Shown here in pieces: positions 10,041 through 20,705 of a stretch of DNA of 53,022 bases. This stretch comes from Burkholderiales bacterium. Lineage in GTDB: Bacteria; Pseudomonadota; Gammaproteobacteria; Burkholderiales; Eutrophovitaceae. Under the pieces are notes generated by a model. It was not told the origin of the DNA. It saw only the letters and a program-made list of their open reading frames with translations, and ran no database searches. Position 1 is the stretch's first letter; each line of letters opens with the position of its first letter. The position numbers were made by a program, and so were the translations under genes. The stretch covers positions 1 to 53,022 of the forward strand of contig JAURFP010000008.1 in the NCBI GenBank assembly GCA_030834275.1, read 5' to 3'.

Positions 10041-10598
10041 CTACTCAAACTCTACAATTTTTGCATCACCATAAGTCAATTTTCTTGCCACAAGCCTTTT
10101 GAGCGCTTGTTCTGCACCTTCTTTATCCGAGAAAGGGCCAACCAAGATTGTCATCAACGGCTTCGAGGCGCCTTCTAATTTCCTAGAGACAACCTCAAAT
10201 TTATTCTTCTCTACTTTCTTTGCGTAAATCTGTGCTCTTTCAAAATTTGAAAATACACCGAGCTGGACGAAATACTTACTTACAACCGCTACCTGATCGC
10301 CGACCACCGATACACTACTGTTGGCGTCAGCCACCTGATCTATGTCTTTTTCTCTGGGCTCGAGAGTTTTATCTTCCTGGCCTTCGATCACAGGCTGGGG
10401 TTCTTCAGCGCTCTTAAGCGAAATTCGCTCACCGGAGCTTCGGACTATCTCCACATCCTCTGGTAGCGGCCGCCTCTCATCATCCAAAAGCATAGGCACA
10501 AGAATGACGACAGCGAGAACCAGCGCAACAGCACCCACTAGCCGGCGCCGCGCCTTCTTCTTTAACTCTAACTCTTCGGAATCTTGGTCTAAATCCAT
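10041..10598 (-). CDS. SPOR-domain cell-division-associated membrane protein (DedD-like)
   Basis: 185 residues from the ATG at 10598; a TTG seven codons upstream is an alternative start. A basic cytoplasmic stretch (KKKARRR) precedes one membrane helix (about 20-38, ALVLAVVILVPML). A charged, Pro/Glu-rich periplasmic linker leads to a C-terminal SPOR domain (about 104-183, opening YFVQLGVFSNFERAQIYAKK). SPOR domains bind denuded septal peptidoglycan, so a role at the division site is inferred. The place between folC and cvpA matches dedD in E. coli. Whether it is the true DedD orthologue cannot be judged by eye. Confidence 0.88.
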   Translation of the reverse strand: MDLDQDSEELELKKKARRRLVGAVALVLAVVILVPMLLDDERRPLPEDVEIVRSSGERISLKSAEEPQPVIEGQEDKTLEPREKDIDQVADANSSVSVVGDQVAVVSKYFVQLGVFSNFERAQIYAKKVEKNKFEVVSRKLEGASKPLMTILVGPFSDKEGAEQALKRLVARKLTYGDAKIVEFE

Positions 10599-10622
10599 AT
10601 TTCGAATCTCGCGCTCCAAATC

Positions 10623-11891
10623 CTAGTTTGTTTTACCAACTACGCTTTTCATAGCAGAGACAACGTGAAATGAACCAAAGGCCACAATTCTATCATCAGG
10701 ACCAACCTCTGCTAAAGCCAATTCAAAAGCTTCCGGTATCGAACCAATCGTCCTCCAATTGGATAACCCCATTTTTTCAAACTCGCCAGCAATTTCATCA
10801 GCACTCGCCGCTCTCTCAACAGGTAGGTTACACAGATACCAAGAATCAAAAATACTCTTCGTATTGGTGATAATGGTCTTGAAATCCTTATCTCTCATCA
10901 CCCCAAAGATGGCAACCGTTTTACCATCGAACGGCGCGCTTCTGAGTTGATCCACCATGCACGTGACGGCATCTACATTGTGCGCGACGTCGATAATAAC
11001 CAATGGGTTCAAACCCACCACCTCGAATCTCGCAGGTTGATGTGCTTTCAAAATCCCATCTCGTATCGCCCCCAACCCAGTTGGCAACTTTTCAGACATT
11101 AGATCGACGACGGTAATTGCAGTCGCCGCGTTCTGAACTTGGTGAGCACCCAACATTTGAGGATAATTTAAGTTAATTTTTCGACCCGATGGAGAAACGT
11201 ATTGCCAATCACGTAAGCCTTTAAAAAAACGAAAGTCTCTCCCTAGGATAAAAAGCTTCACCGCAACTTGTTCAGCAGTTTCCTCAACAGATCTCGGAGG
11301 ATTTGGATCGCCACACACCGCGACCGAATCACCTCCTCTAAAAATTCCAGCTTTTTCGAAACCAATTGATTCCCGATCCGAACCAAGAAAATCGACATGA
11401 TCAATACCAATTTGAGTTAACACAGCACAATCTGCATCAACAACATTTACAGCATCGAATCTACCTCCCAATCCAACTTCTAAAATGGCTACATCTACGC
11501 TCTCCTCTACGAAGATCGAGTATGCACATAAGAAAGAGTACTCAAAATAGGTGAGCGTTATATCGCCCCTGATGTTCTCGATGCTCTCAAAAGCTTTGAC
11601 GATTTTCTCATCGTTGACGTCAGCGCGAGCGATTCTCACGCGTTCATTGAATTTTAGAATATGGGGCGATGTGAAAAGACCCGTCTTGAGACCAGCCGAG
11701 GTATAAATAGATTCCAACATCGCAGCAGTAGACCCCTTCCCGTTAGTGCCACCTACAGTGATAACTGGAAATTTTTTTTTCTCAAATAATCTCGCGAATA
11801 CACTCTGAACACGGTCAAGACTGAGATCTATATTTTTATCGTGCTGGCTATCGATCAATTCGAGCCACTGGGGTAGCGACAGAGACACCAT
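10623..11891 (-). CDS. folC: Dihydrofolate synthase / folylpolyglutamate synthase
   Basis: 422 residues from the ATG at 11891 (one codon after a TTG). A Mur-ligase-type ATP enzyme that adds glutamate to dihydropteroate and to folates. The P-loop TVGGTNGKGSTAAML (about 46-59) is the FolC signature, followed by LFTSPHILKFNERV (SPH folate loop). The conserved YFEYSFLCAY and AILEVGLGGRFDAVN blocks follow, then the C-terminal domain with VIIDVAHNVDAV. It sits 36 bases after accD, the accD-folC-dedD-cvpA-purF order known in gamma- and betaproteobacteria. Confidence 0.96.
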   Translation of the reverse strand: MVSLSLPQWLELIDSQHDKNIDLSLDRVQSVFARLFEKKKFPVITVGGTNGKGSTAAMLESIYTSAGLKTGLFTSPHILKFNERVRIARADVNDEKIVKAFESIENIRGDITLTYFEYSFLCAYSIFVEESVDVAILEVGLGGRFDAVNVVDADCAVLTQIGIDHVDFLGSDRESIGFEKAGIFRGGDSVAVCGDPNPPRSVEETAEQVAVKLFILGRDFRFFKGLRDWQYVSPSGRKINLNYPQMLGAHQVQNAATAITVVDLMSEKLPTGLGAIRDGILKAHQPARFEVVGLNPLVIIDVAHNVDAVTCMVDQLRSAPFDGKTVAIFGVMRDKDFKTIITNTKSIFDSWYLCNLPVERAASADEIAGEFEKMGLSNWRTIGSIPEAFELALAEVGPDDRIVAFGSFHVVSAMKSVVGKTN

Positions 11892-11927
11892 CAAACAACC
11901 ATTGGGCGACTAACCAAAAAGATAAGA

Positions 11928-12800
11928 CTAATCTACCGGATGAACTCTTGTGAGGATCGAAATTAGCTTCGCTAATTTTTCACGCATTTCCCTACGGTCG
12001 ACGATAAGATCGATTGCGCCATGTTCAAGCAAAAACTCTGCTCGCTGGAACCCCTCTGGGAGACTTTGACGTACCGTCTGTTCTATCACACGAGGCCCCG
12101 CAAATCCTATAAGGGCTCCTGGTTCCGCGATTACCACATCCCCGATCATCGCAAAACTCGCAGATACCCCTCCCATGGTCGGGTCTGTTAACACCGATAT
12201 GAACGGAAGCCCCTTGGACGATAACTTACTAAGAGCCGCTGTAGTTTTTGCCATTTGCATGAGGGAAGTTAGCCCCTCCTGCATTCTCGCTCCACCGCTC
12301 GCGGAAAAACATAAAAATGGTAAGTTTTTTTGAGTCGCATATTCGACCGCCTGAACGAATCGCTCGCCGACAACAGAACCCATCGAGCCGCCGAGAAAAC
12401 GAAACTCAAAAGCAACACAAACAACTGTAATGCCTTTGATCGCACCACGCATAGCGATAAGCGCGTCTTTTTCATCGGTATCAGCCTGAGCATCCCTCAG
12501 TCTATCTTTGTATTTTTTACTGTCTACAAACTTCAGAAAATCCGTTGGTACGACCGATTCGCCGATTTCCACCTGCCGCTCAGCATCTAAAATCGTTCGT
12601 AATCGTTCTCTCGCGCCTAGCCTCCCGTGGTGATCACACTTAGGGCAAACGTGAAGATTATCCTCAAACTCAGCCTGATAGAGCACAGATTCGCAGCTGA
12701 CACATTTACTCCAAAGACCCTCTGGAACCGCTCTCTTAGAAGCTCTAGACGCATCTCCTGTGTTAATTTTTGGAGGTAATATTTTTTGTAACCAACTCAT
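11928..12800 (-). CDS. accD: Acetyl-CoA carboxylase carboxyltransferase subunit beta
   Basis: 290 residues. With AccA it transfers the carboxyl group from biotin to acetyl-CoA, giving malonyl-CoA for fatty acids. The N-terminal zinc ribbon has Cys33, Cys36, Cys52 and Cys55. The carboxyltransferase domain has the glycine-rich [16 protein letters not shown] and [19 protein letters not shown], which form the acetyl-CoA oxyanion site, and the [14 protein letters not shown] segment. It follows trpA by 18 bases, so it is probably co-transcribed with the trp genes. Confidence 0.97.
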   Translation of the reverse strand: MSWLQKILPPKINTGDASRASKRAVPEGLWSKCVSCESVLYQAEFEDNLHVCPKCDHHGRLGARERLRTILDAERQVEIGESVVPTDFLKFVDSKKYKDRLRDAQADTDEKDALIAMRGAIKGITVVCVAFEFRFLGGSMGSVVGERFVQAVEYATQKNLPFLCFSASGGARMQEGLTSLMQMAKTTAALSKLSSKGLPFISVLTDPTMGGVSASFAMIGDVVIAEPGALIGFAGPRVIEQTVRQSLPEGFQRAEFLLEHGAIDLIVDRREMREKLAKLISILTRVHPVD

Positions 12801-12818
12801 ATTTGTAAACCCGGCGCT

Positions 12819-13616
12819 CTACGAATCGAGTTTGACGCGTATCGATTCAATCAATGTTGAAACGTTCTTCAAAACATTATCTTTATCTGATTTTTCAATT
12901 TCCTCGACAAGTCGACTACCAATCACAACTGCGTCTGAGAGATCCGCCACCGCTCTCGCCGTTTCACCATCTCTAATTCCAAATCCCACTCCTACCGGTA
13001 TCTTCACGTGCTTTTTGATGCTTGGTATTTTTTCCGCTATCGCAGATAAATCAAGATGCGCTGCGCCGGTAACCCCTTTAAGGGACACATAGTACACGTA
13101 CCCACCAGCACACTTAGAAACTGCCTGGATTCGTTGATCTGTAGTCGTTGGCGCAAGAAGATAAATCGCATCAATCGATTTTTCCTGTAGCGCTGAGAGA
13201 AGTTCATCTCCCTCCTCCGGTGGATAATCAACTACTAAGACGCCATCAACGCCGGCCTTTTGAGCCTTTTCAGCAAAAATCTGGACGCCCATCGCCTCGA
13301 TGGGATTTGCGTAACCCATCAAAACTATAGGAGTCGATTGGTCACTATTCCGAAACTTACTAACGACATTCAAAACATCATTGAGGCCCGTACCTCTAGC
13401 AAGAGCACGCTCGCTGGATCGTTGAATAGTTGGGCCATCTGCCATTGGATCGGAAAATGGGACACCCAACTCAATAATATCCGACCCCGCAGAGACCAGC
13501 GTGTGCATAATATCCAATGTCATATCAAGGTTTGGATCACCCGCCGTTACAAAAGGAATCAACGCTTTTCTTCCGCTGCTGGAGAGAAATTCAAATTTTT
13601 CCGCTATTCTCGACAT
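12819..13616 (-). CDS. trpA: Tryptophan synthase alpha chain
   Basis: 265 residues. It cleaves indole-3-glycerol phosphate and passes indole to TrpB. The catalytic Glu49 and Asp60 ([17 protein letters not shown]) are at the same numbers as in the Salmonella enzyme. The phosphate site [26 protein letters not shown] near the C-terminus is intact. It follows trpB by 49 bases. Confidence 0.97.
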   Translation of the reverse strand: MSRIAEKFEFLSSSGRKALIPFVTAGDPNLDMTLDIMHTLVSAGSDIIELGVPFSDPMADGPTIQRSSERALARGTGLNDVLNVVSKFRNSDQSTPIVLMGYANPIEAMGVQIFAEKAQKAGVDGVLVVDYPPEEGDELLSALQEKSIDAIYLLAPTTTDQRIQAVSKCAGGYVYYVSLKGVTGAAHLDLSAIAEKIPSIKKHVKIPVGVGFGIRDGETARAVADLSDAVVIGSRLVEEIEKSDKDNVLKNVSTLIESIRVKLDS

Positions 13617-13665
13617 TCGATATTTCCAAAAATTAGATTCGTTACTTCAATAAGAGTTGGGAGAC

Positions 13666-14883
13666 TTAGAGAGTGATTCCAGATGCCTGTGCGACGGTGT
13701 GCATGTCCTTGTCGCCACGGCCTGACAAATTAACGAGTAAGACTTGATCTTTCGACATATCAGGCGCGATCTTCACCGCATGCGCAACTGCATGCGCCGA
13801 CTCCAACGCAGGCATAATTCCCTCAAGTTTTGTAAGCGTATGAAAAGCCTCCAAGGCCTCATCATCATTTGCCACTACGTATTCCGCTCTACCCATATCC
13901 TTCAATAAAGAATGCTCAGGTCCAACACCTGGGTAATCCAAACCGGCGGATATCGAGTGAGTTTCTATAATTTGTCCATCATGATCTTGCATCAGGTAGG
14001 TCCTGTTCCCATGAAGCACGCCAGGCTTTCCTGAAGCCAGTGGAGCTGCATGTTTTCCAGTTTCAACACCCAAACCTCCGGCCTCTACTCCGATCAATCG
14101 TACGGACAAGTCTTTGATGTAGGGATAGAAAGCGCCAATTGCATTCGATCCTCCACCAACGCAAGCGATGATCGCGTCTGGCTGGCGACCGATCAATTCT
14201 GGCATTTGCTCTCTTAACTCGGTGCCAACAACAGAATTAAAATCCCTCACGATCATCGGATAAGGATGGGGGCCAGCTACAGTTCCGATAATGTAAAACG
14301 TATTCTCAACATTCGTTACCCAGTCCCGCATCGCCTCGTTAAGCGCATCCTTTAAAGTCTTCGACCCACTCTCAACTGGTACGACTGTAGCCCCAAGTAA
14401 TTTCATTCGATAAACATTACTCGACTGTCGGCGTACATCTTCGGAACCCATGTAGACAACACATTCCATCCCGTACCTGGCCGCGACCGTCGCGGATGCC
14501 ACACCGTGCTGCCCAGCGCCAGTCTCAGCGATGATCCGTTTTTTTCCCATATGACGGGCCAATAACGCCTGTCCTACCGTGTTGTTTACCTTATGAGCGC
14601 CAGTGTGATTAAGATCTTCTCGCTTGAGCCAAATTTGAGCGCCACCGAGCTTCTCGCTCAATCTCTTTGCGTAGTAAACCGGGCTCGGGCGACCGACAAA
14701 ATACTTCAACTCATGTTGAAATTCTTCTTGGAAACTCTTTTCATTTTTCAACTGTTCATAGTTGGCACGCAGATCATCGAGAGCGTGCATTAATGTCTCA
14801 GCTACAAAAACTCCGCCGTAATTTCCAAAGTGTCCTTTCTCATCTGGAAAACTATAATTCTCCAGCCCTTCTTTCATCTGCAT
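13666..14883 (-). CDS. trpB: Tryptophan synthase beta chain
   Basis: 405 residues. PLP enzyme that condenses indole with serine. Lys98 in [12 protein letters not shown] is the Schiff-base lysine. The Ser-binding [11 protein letters not shown] loop and the phosphate-binding [12 protein letters not shown] follow. The first ATG (14883) has a good ribosome site (AGAGG) seven bases upstream, and the gene overlaps the 3' end of trpF by 32 bases, so translation of the two is probably coupled. Confidence 0.97.
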   Translation of the reverse strand: MQMKEGLENYSFPDEKGHFGNYGGVFVAETLMHALDDLRANYEQLKNEKSFQEEFQHELKYFVGRPSPVYYAKRLSEKLGGAQIWLKREDLNHTGAHKVNNTVGQALLARHMGKKRIIAETGAGQHGVASATVAARYGMECVVYMGSEDVRRQSSNVYRMKLLGATVVPVESGSKTLKDALNEAMRDWVTNVENTFYIIGTVAGPHPYPMIVRDFNSVVGTELREQMPELIGRQPDAIIACVGGGSNAIGAFYPYIKDLSVRLIGVEAGGLGVETGKHAAPLASGKPGVLHGNRTYLMQDHDGQIIETHSISAGLDYPGVGPEHSLLKDMGRAEYVVANDDEALEAFHTLTKLEGIMPALESAHAVAHAVKIAPDMSKDQVLLVNLSGRGDKDMHTVAQASGITL

Positions 14884-15505
14884 CTCTAACCTCTCGGATA
14901 AAATCTTTTACTAGCCTGATGTTTTTTTCGCCCTTTACAGGTCCTTCGACCCCTGAGCTAACATCAACCCCCCAAGGAGAGACGCTACCCACCGCATCTC
15001 CTACATTTTCGATACTGAGGCCACCCGCTAATACGATGGGTAGACTCAATCCGCCTTTCGGAATTAGCCTCCAATCAAAACTTTCACCGGTGCCACCGTG
15101 ACCTTTAGGAGAGAAGGCATCTAACAAGATCCCTCGGGCGCTCCCGAATTCATCGCAACATTGTACCAAATCGAGTTCCGGAGTAACTCTGAGCGCTTTG
15201 ATATAAGAAACAGAAAACTGGTTGCAAAATTCTGAGGATTCCGCCCCATGAAACTGTAGCAAGTCGGGCCGAACCCGCGAAATAACTTCACTGACTTGCC
15301 TTTGGGAAGGGTCAACGAATAACGCCACAACCGATACAAATGGGGGGATCGATCTCGCGATAGCGCTAGCAACATCAACACTTACAAAACGAGCACTTTG
15401 TTCGGCAAACACGAGTCCGATGGCATTCACACCCAAAAGCGCAACCTCACCAGCGTTATCTGGCTTCGTAAAGCCACAGACCTTCACCTTAGTTTGAGCA
15501 TACAT
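14852..15505 (-). CDS. trpF: Phosphoribosylanthranilate isomerase
   Basis: 217 residues from the ATG at 15505. The frame is open 48 codons further upstream, but that stretch overlaps truA and shows no family features. The beginning [14 protein letters not shown] puts the catalytic cysteine at 10; the general acid Asp129 lies in [14 protein letters not shown]. It isomerises phosphoribosylanthranilate to CdRP. Order truA-trpF-trpB-trpA is typical of Burkholderiales; trpE, trpG, trpD and trpC are not in this window. Confidence 0.95.
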   Translation of the reverse strand: MYAQTKVKVCGFTKPDNAGEVALLGVNAIGLVFAEQSARFVSVDVASAIARSIPPFVSVVALFVDPSQRQVSEVISRVRPDLLQFHGAESSEFCNQFSVSYIKALRVTPELDLVQCCDEFGSARGILLDAFSPKGHGGTGESFDWRLIPKGGLSLPIVLAGGLSIENVGDAVGSVSPWGVDVSSGVEGPVKGEKNIRLVKDFIREVRDADERRAGEL

Positions 15506-15548
15506 TTGTCTAAAGATACTCCATAAGTAGCGTCGGTAACACTTGGTC

Positions 15549-16328
15549 TTAGATAAGCCTCGATAGGGAGGCACCCTCGGGAATTCCCCACTGGGCTCCG
15601 TACTCAACAGAATCGAGATATAGACCCGACGCTGAAAATGTTGGCGCACCTAGTGAGCGATCCTTCGATTCGATCAAAAATTGGATCCAGTCCACGGGTT
15701 TTCTGCCCGAGCCTACGTACACCAACGCACCCACGATATTTCTGATCATATGATGTAAAAAAGCATTAGCGACGAAGTGGAAACGAAAAATATCCTGTTG
15801 TTGATCAATAGAGACTGCGTCCATCACTCGAACAGGACTTTTTGCTTGACACTCCGCTGCTCTAAAAGCGGAAAAATCATTTTCCCCGAGTAACGAGTTA
15901 GCCGCCTCCAACATGCCAGATAAATTGAGCTGATCATGAAACCAACCGACTCGGTTCGCTAAGAGCCCAGGCCTCTGCGGCCGATTTATCAAAAAATAAC
16001 TATAGCTGCGCCGGATCGCAGAGAAACGTGCGTGAAAATCATCCCCAACTTGTTTTGCCCAAAGTATTGATACATCCTCATCTAAGTGGGAGTTCGCACC
16101 CCTGACCCAAGCGTTTATCGGTCGATCACTATCGGTATCAAAGTGAACAACCTGACAAAATGCGTGCACTCCAGAATCTGTCCGCCCCGCACACGTTACC
16201 TTTATCGGATCGTCTGCGATTAGACTCAAAGACCGCTCAACCTCTCCTTGCACCGAAGGCTCACCAGGCTGCACCTGCCAACCACAATACGCCGACCCGT
16301 TATATTCAATTCCTAACGCAATCCTCAT
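15549..16328 (-). CDS. truA: tRNA pseudouridine(38-40) synthase
   Basis: 259 residues. It converts uridines 38, 39 and 40 in the anticodon arm to pseudouridine. The catalytic Asp51 lies in CAGRTDSGVHAFCQVVHFDT, the TruA signature. The RRSYSYFLINRPQRP and NAFLHHMIRNIVGALVYVGSG blocks are also conserved. It lies between fimV (61 bases) and trpF (43 bases) in the same direction. Confidence 0.97.
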   Translation of the reverse strand: MRIALGIEYNGSAYCGWQVQPGEPSVQGEVERSLSLIADDPIKVTCAGRTDSGVHAFCQVVHFDTDSDRPINAWVRGANSHLDEDVSILWAKQVGDDFHARFSAIRRSYSYFLINRPQRPGLLANRVGWFHDQLNLSGMLEAANSLLGENDFSAFRAAECQAKSPVRVMDAVSIDQQQDIFRFHFVANAFLHHMIRNIVGALVYVGSGRKPVDWIQFLIESKDRSLGAPTFSASGLYLDSVEYGAQWGIPEGASLSRLI

Positions 16329-16389
16329 TTTCGATAATCTCGGTTACGAGCGAAGCTAAAAAACGAGAGCGCCGCGACGAAAAAAATGC

Positions 16390-18312
16390 TTACCGATCCT
16401 TAGACGGATCTTCACCGAGATTTAAATCGATAGATGACAAATCAACGGTCTGATTCCGTCGTGGTGCCGACGCAGCAAATCTGCCCTCTGCATAACGTTC
16501 ATCAGTAGGGTCTAGAATGAATCCGAGCGCCACAATTCTTTCCCAATAGGCCCCAGAGCTCCGCGTAATAGCCGCCACTTTGTTAGCGACATTTGCAAAA
16601 GCTTCTATTTGCTTCTGCCTCGAGTAAACCTCACCCAACTTGATCAAAAGATCTAGCCTGCGAGGTTCAGCTGTCAAAGCATCAAGGAGGATTTTCTCCG
16701 CTTGACTAAAACGTCCGTAGGCCAGAAAAATATCAGCATCCTCAATAACATCCCCCTGACCATCGCTCTCACCCACACCTGACTCTCCGCTCTCAAGCTC
16801 CGCCTGCGAAGGCAAGTTCGAATCCTGTGAAGGTTGAAATTCTCGCTCCATGTTGACTATTTGTTCATCTCGATCTTCGATGTGTTTTAGACGCCTAGAA
16901 ATGATGACTCCGAGGGCCAGCAGTAATACAACAGGAATTAGCAAAAGTAGTGGCCTAGCCAAAACCGTCTCTATTACCCGTTCCGGCCAGGAGTCAGTCG
17001 TCGGATTACGACTTTGCATAATAGTGCCTTGAACTAACCCTTTATCACCCTGAGATGAATCACCATTTTCAACAGATGCAGTCGACCTTCCTGATCTCAA
17101 CTCCCTCAAATCAGCTATGATCCGCTCGAGCTCCTCAGCTTTTTTTCTTTGCTCTTCCAGCGCCTTCTCTGTCGCAATTAGTCTTTCGTTCAACACATCC
17201 AATGCATCAGAATTTTCTCCCGACTTACCACTCAATCGAACAACTGGTTTTGGGGTTTGATCTTTAGCATTATCAGATGCACTATTCGCACGAGTAACGA
17301 CCCCTGATTGAGCTCGACTATTTCCCGGTGCTGCTCGATCCACTTTTGATGGTGCGCTAGATAAACCAGATCGGTACGCACGCCAATCAGCCGTGTGAAT
17401 GAGAACTTCATCACGCGCCTCGGTGGGATCAATACTCAGCAAATCGTCTTTTCCAGGCACGCGGAGCACCTTCCCCACCTGCAACCGATTCATATTTTCA
17501 CCAACAAATGCGTCACGGTTCATTCTGAAAAAGCCCACTAGCATTTGCTCAAGGGTGGCTCCGCTAATGTATTTTTTCTTCGCAATCGACGACAGAGTAT
17601 CACCCGCCTTCACAACCACCTGTCTATCAACAGAAGTCACGCCGTCAGATTGCAGGTCAAACTCATCTTTGCCACCTTTGGCAATCGTTCCCGAAGCACC
17701 GGATCTTACGGTTGGCTTATCGCTTTCCTTAGAAACTCCAGCATTCCGATCGTCTGAAGCTTTTTCTGTAGAAATCAATTCCTCCGTGCTAGATTTAGCA
17801 GCACGAGAGCTCTTCACGGTCTCGCGTTTTCCTTCTGCTGAGACTGGCCCTTCAGTATTCTTTTTTACGTCAGTTTCGTTCTTTATTCCAGCAAGTACCC
17901 TCTGTTCATCGAGTATAAATGGGGGGTCAATGAAAACCGTGTAGCTACGCTTTACGTTCTGCGAAGGAGCAGTCAATCGGATAAGTAAATCCAAGACCAC
18001 CTCATTGATCGGTTCTGCCGTTCTAAGAACCACAAACGAATCTGGCCCCCGATGCTCGATCGAGAACGAGATGCTATTCACGAGCTCCGCGTAAATCAGG
18101 CCAGCCGAATCAAAAGCAGCTCTCGAACCCATCTGCGCTGCCAACTGTGCTCTCGATTGCGCATCAAAATCATAAATCCGAATCTCTGCTTTCAGCGGCT
18201 CGCCCAACGCCGATTGAACTGTCATGCCTCCCAAGCTTAAAGCGTACGAAACAGAGGCAGCAGAGAAGAGAGCCAGAGACAAAAGAAAACGAATAAGAAT
18301 CTTTATAGCCAT
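16390..18312 (-). CDS. fimV: FimV-like pole protein with LysM domain
   Basis: 640 residues from the ATG at 18312, chosen over a TTG ten codons upstream because it gives a clean signal peptide (AIKILIRFLLSLALFSAASV, cleavage after about Ala24). The N-terminal FimV domain LSLGGMTVQSALGEPLKAEI follows directly. A Ser/Lys-rich linker, a LysM peptidoglycan-binding domain (about 232-287), a coiled coil (372-406) and one membrane helix (452-473) come next. The cytoplasmic part is acidic and ends in a short TPR-like FimV C-terminal region. FimV organises type IV pili and cell-pole proteins in Pseudomonas; the role here is inferred. It is shorter than P. aeruginosa FimV. Confidence 0.92.
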   Translation of the reverse strand: MAIKILIRFLLSLALFSAASVSYALSLGGMTVQSALGEPLKAEIRIYDFDAQSRAQLAAQMGSRAAFDSAGLIYAELVNSISFSIEHRGPDSFVVLRTAEPINEVVLDLLIRLTAPSQNVKRSYTVFIDPPFILDEQRVLAGIKNETDVKKNTEGPVSAEGKRETVKSSRAAKSSTEELISTEKASDDRNAGVSKESDKPTVRSGASGTIAKGGKDEFDLQSDGVTSVDRQVVVKAGDTLSSIAKKKYISGATLEQMLVGFFRMNRDAFVGENMNRLQVGKVLRVPGKDDLLSIDPTEARDEVLIHTADWRAYRSGLSSAPSKVDRAAPGNSRAQSGVVTRANSASDNAKDQTPKPVVRLSGKSGENSDALDVLNERLIATEKALEEQRKKAEELERIIADLRELRSGRSTASVENGDSSQGDKGLVQGTIMQSRNPTTDSWPERVIETVLARPLLLLIPVVLLLALGVIISRRLKHIEDRDEQIVNMEREFQPSQDSNLPSQAELESGESGVGESDGQGDVIEDADIFLAYGRFSQAEKILLDALTAEPRRLDLLIKLGEVYSRQKQIEAFANVANKVAAITRSSGAYWERIVALGFILDPTDERYAEGRFAASAPRRNQTVDLSSIDLNLGEDPSKDR

Positions 18313-18351
18313 ACCTAAATTTACCCGAAAGTACTCTCGCAAATTAGGCTC

Positions 18352-18360
18352 AGCATACCA
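18352..18360 (-). promoter_or_regulatory. Candidate extended -10 promoter of fimV
   Basis: The minus strand reads TGGTATGCT, an extended -10 match (TGn plus TATGCT), 40 bases upstream of the chosen fimV start, in the longest gap (112 bases) of the leu-to-pur block. No -35 box is evident. Confidence 0.3.
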
Positions 18361-18424
18361 TGCCCGAGTCTATCCTCCGGAACGCGGTTGGCTATAGTAA
18401 TTAAGACACTCATTTAGGATTAGT

Positions 18425-19537
18425 TCAACCTTGAGCGACTAGAATTTTTAACATGCGTCTCAGCGGCTCAGCGGCACCCCACAACAACTGATCCCCAACG
18501 GTAAAAGCAGAGTAACAAGCTCGACCAATACTCATTTTTCGAATCCGACCAATTGGAATATCGAGGGTCCGCGTGACGGCAACAGGTGATAGCTTATCGA
18601 TAGAATTATCTCTCTTGTTAGGGATTACCTTTACCCACTCGTTGGCAGAATCCAACATCTCCTCGATCTCAGATGTTGGTAGCTCCTCCTTAAGATTGAA
18701 AGTCAGCGCCTGGCTATGGCACCTCATCGCACCAATCCGTACACACAGACCATCGATTGGGATCACAGCATCTTTCGTCCCGAGTATCTTATTACCTTCA
18801 GCTTGTGCCTTCCACTCTTCCCTGCTCTGACCATTACCGAGGTCGGAATCGATCCAAGGGATCAAATTGCCAGCGAGCGGAAGCCCAAAATTACTGATAG
18901 GAAATTCTTTAGAATTCATCGCAGATAAAACAGCCTCGTCAATATCCAAGATTGGCGAATCCTGCTCAATGCTCGATTCCACAGAACGATGTATGTGCCC
19001 CATTTGAGTTATCAACTCTCTCATATTGTTAGCGCCCGCCCCCGAAGCAGCTTGATAGGTCATCGCAGAAATCCAATTAACTAGCCCAGCTTTTAAGAGG
19101 CCATGCATCGCGAGTAACATTAGGCTAACAGTACAATTTCCACCGACAAAGTCTCTGGTTCCATTCGTGAGCCCAGAGTGAATATCTTCAGAGTTTAACG
19201 GATCGAGTACGATAATCGAGCTATCTTCCATCCTTAGGGTTGAAGCAGCATCTACCCAGTAGCCTGACCAGCCCGAGCTGCGAAGCTTAGGATGAATCTC
19301 TTTCGTGTAACTGCCTCCCTGACAAGTCAGAATTACGTCCATTTTACTCAGCGCATCAATATTTGCGGCATCATGAAGCACGGAATTCTGACCGCCCTCA
19401 TTTGGCGCCCTTTCCCCCGCTTGAGAAGTACTAAAAAAATGTGAATTGAATTTCGCAAAATCACCTTCAGCCCTCATCCTCTCCATGAGGACCGAACCGA
19501 CCATCCCTCTCCAACCGATAAACCCAACGTCAATCAT
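18425..19537 (-). CDS. asd: Aspartate-semialdehyde dehydrogenase
   Basis: 370 residues, NADPH-dependent reduction of aspartyl phosphate at the branch point to lysine, threonine and methionine. The nucleotide loop GFIGWRGMVGSVLMERM is the form found in the gram-negative Asd group. The catalytic Cys135 is in FVGGNCTVSLML, and the catalytic His lies in RIGAMRCHSQAL. It sits between leuB and fimV, as in Burkholderiales and Pseudomonas. Confidence 0.97.
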   Translation of the reverse strand: MIDVGFIGWRGMVGSVLMERMRAEGDFAKFNSHFFSTSQAGERAPNEGGQNSVLHDAANIDALSKMDVILTCQGGSYTKEIHPKLRSSGWSGYWVDAASTLRMEDSSIIVLDPLNSEDIHSGLTNGTRDFVGGNCTVSLMLLAMHGLLKAGLVNWISAMTYQAASGAGANNMRELITQMGHIHRSVESSIEQDSPILDIDEAVLSAMNSKEFPISNFGLPLAGNLIPWIDSDLGNGQSREEWKAQAEGNKILGTKDAVIPIDGLCVRIGAMRCHSQALTFNLKEELPTSEIEEMLDSANEWVKVIPNKRDNSIDKLSPVAVTRTLDIPIGRIRKMSIGRACYSAFTVGDQLLWGAAEPLRRMLKILVAQG

Positions 19538-19585
19538 TTCTAACCCTTACGCGCTACAAAAAAAAGAAATATGAAGCTGACTTTG

Positions 19586-20656
19586 CTATTGAGTCAGCCG
19601 TTCAATGACTGCATCACCCATTTGCTGAGTCCCAACCTCTTTGCAGCCTGGCTGAGCAATATCCTTTGTACGCAAGCCGTTCGCTAGAACCAACTTAACC
19701 GCATTATCGATCCGATCTGCGCTTTCAAGGTGCCCAAAGCTGTATCGCAACATCATGCTTACCGAGAGTATCGTGGCAAGAGGGTTTGCTAGATCCTTGC
19801 CCGCAATATCGGGAGCAGAACCATGGATTGGCTCAAACAAACCTTTGTTGTTTTCATCCATTGACGCTGATGGCAACATACCAATAGAGCCCGTAAGCAT
19901 AGACGCCTCATCGGACAAGATGTCTCCAAAAATATTTCCAGTTAGCATCACATCAAACTGTTTTGGTGCCCTAACGAGTTGCATCGCTGCGTTATCAACG
20001 TACATGTGTGTGAGCTCCACCTCCGGATAATCCCTTGAAACTCTGGTTACCACCTCTCTCCACAAAATACTTGTGTCAAGCACATTCGCCTTATCTACGG
20101 AACAGACCCTATTATTCCTCTTCCGTGCAACATCAAATGCAACCCGAGCAATACGATCGATTTCCGAACTTGAGTAACGCATGGTATCGAAACCCTCTTC
20201 ATCCCCATTATCGAGTGATCGCCTACCCCGGGGCTGTCCAAAATAAATATCGCCAGTGAGCTCTCTAAGAATCATCAAGTCCAAGTTCTCAACCAGCTCA
20301 GGCCTAAGGCTTGATGCATTTGCAAGCTCAGGAAAAACAACAGCAGGACGTAAATTCGCAAAAAGATTTAATTCTTTTCGAATACGAAGTAACCCCTGCT
20401 CCGGCCTGGACTCTCTCGGCAACGTGTCGTACTGCGGGCCACCAACTGCGCCGAGTAACACTGCATCGGCCTCCCTCGCAAGTTTCAATGTCGACTCTGG
20501 CAGCGGATCACGGTCCGCGTCATACCCGGCACCACCGATTGCTCCGTGCTCGATTTCTATCTTGATACCGTCAGCTCGGAGAACGTCAAGAACTCGCTTC
20601 GCTTGTTTTATGATTTCAGGGCCAATTCCATCCCCAGGCAAAATTGCTATTTTCAT
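19586..20656 (-). CDS. leuB: 3-isopropylmalate dehydrogenase
   Basis: 356 residues, NAD-dependent oxidative decarboxylation in leucine synthesis. The start [15 protein letters not shown] is typical. [11 protein letters not shown], the substrate arginines in [12 protein letters not shown] and [15 protein letters not shown], and the metal site [20 protein letters not shown] are all present, as is the NAD-binding [12 protein letters not shown]. It follows leuD by 49 bases. Confidence 0.97.
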   Translation of the reverse strand: MKIAILPGDGIGPEIIKQAKRVLDVLRADGIKIEIEHGAIGGAGYDADRDPLPESTLKLAREADAVLLGAVGGPQYDTLPRESRPEQGLLRIRKELNLFANLRPAVVFPELANASSLRPELVENLDLMILRELTGDIYFGQPRGRRSLDNGDEEGFDTMRYSSSEIDRIARVAFDVARKRNNRVCSVDKANVLDTSILWREVVTRVSRDYPEVELTHMYVDNAAMQLVRAPKQFDVMLTGNIFGDILSDEASMLTGSIGMLPSASMDENNKGLFEPIHGSAPDIAGKDLANPLATILSVSMMLRYSFGHLESADRIDNAVKLVLANGLRTKDIAQPGCKEVGTQQMGDAVIERLTQ

Positions 20657-20705
20657 TTCGGAACCCTATTTCATTTAACCGTCTGCTATTCAAGCTATTT
20701 TCTGA

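Noticed and set aside
15506-15649. N-terminal extension of trpF overlapping truA
   Set aside because: It runs through truA coding sequence and lacks family features; the TrpF barrel begins right after the ATG at 15505.
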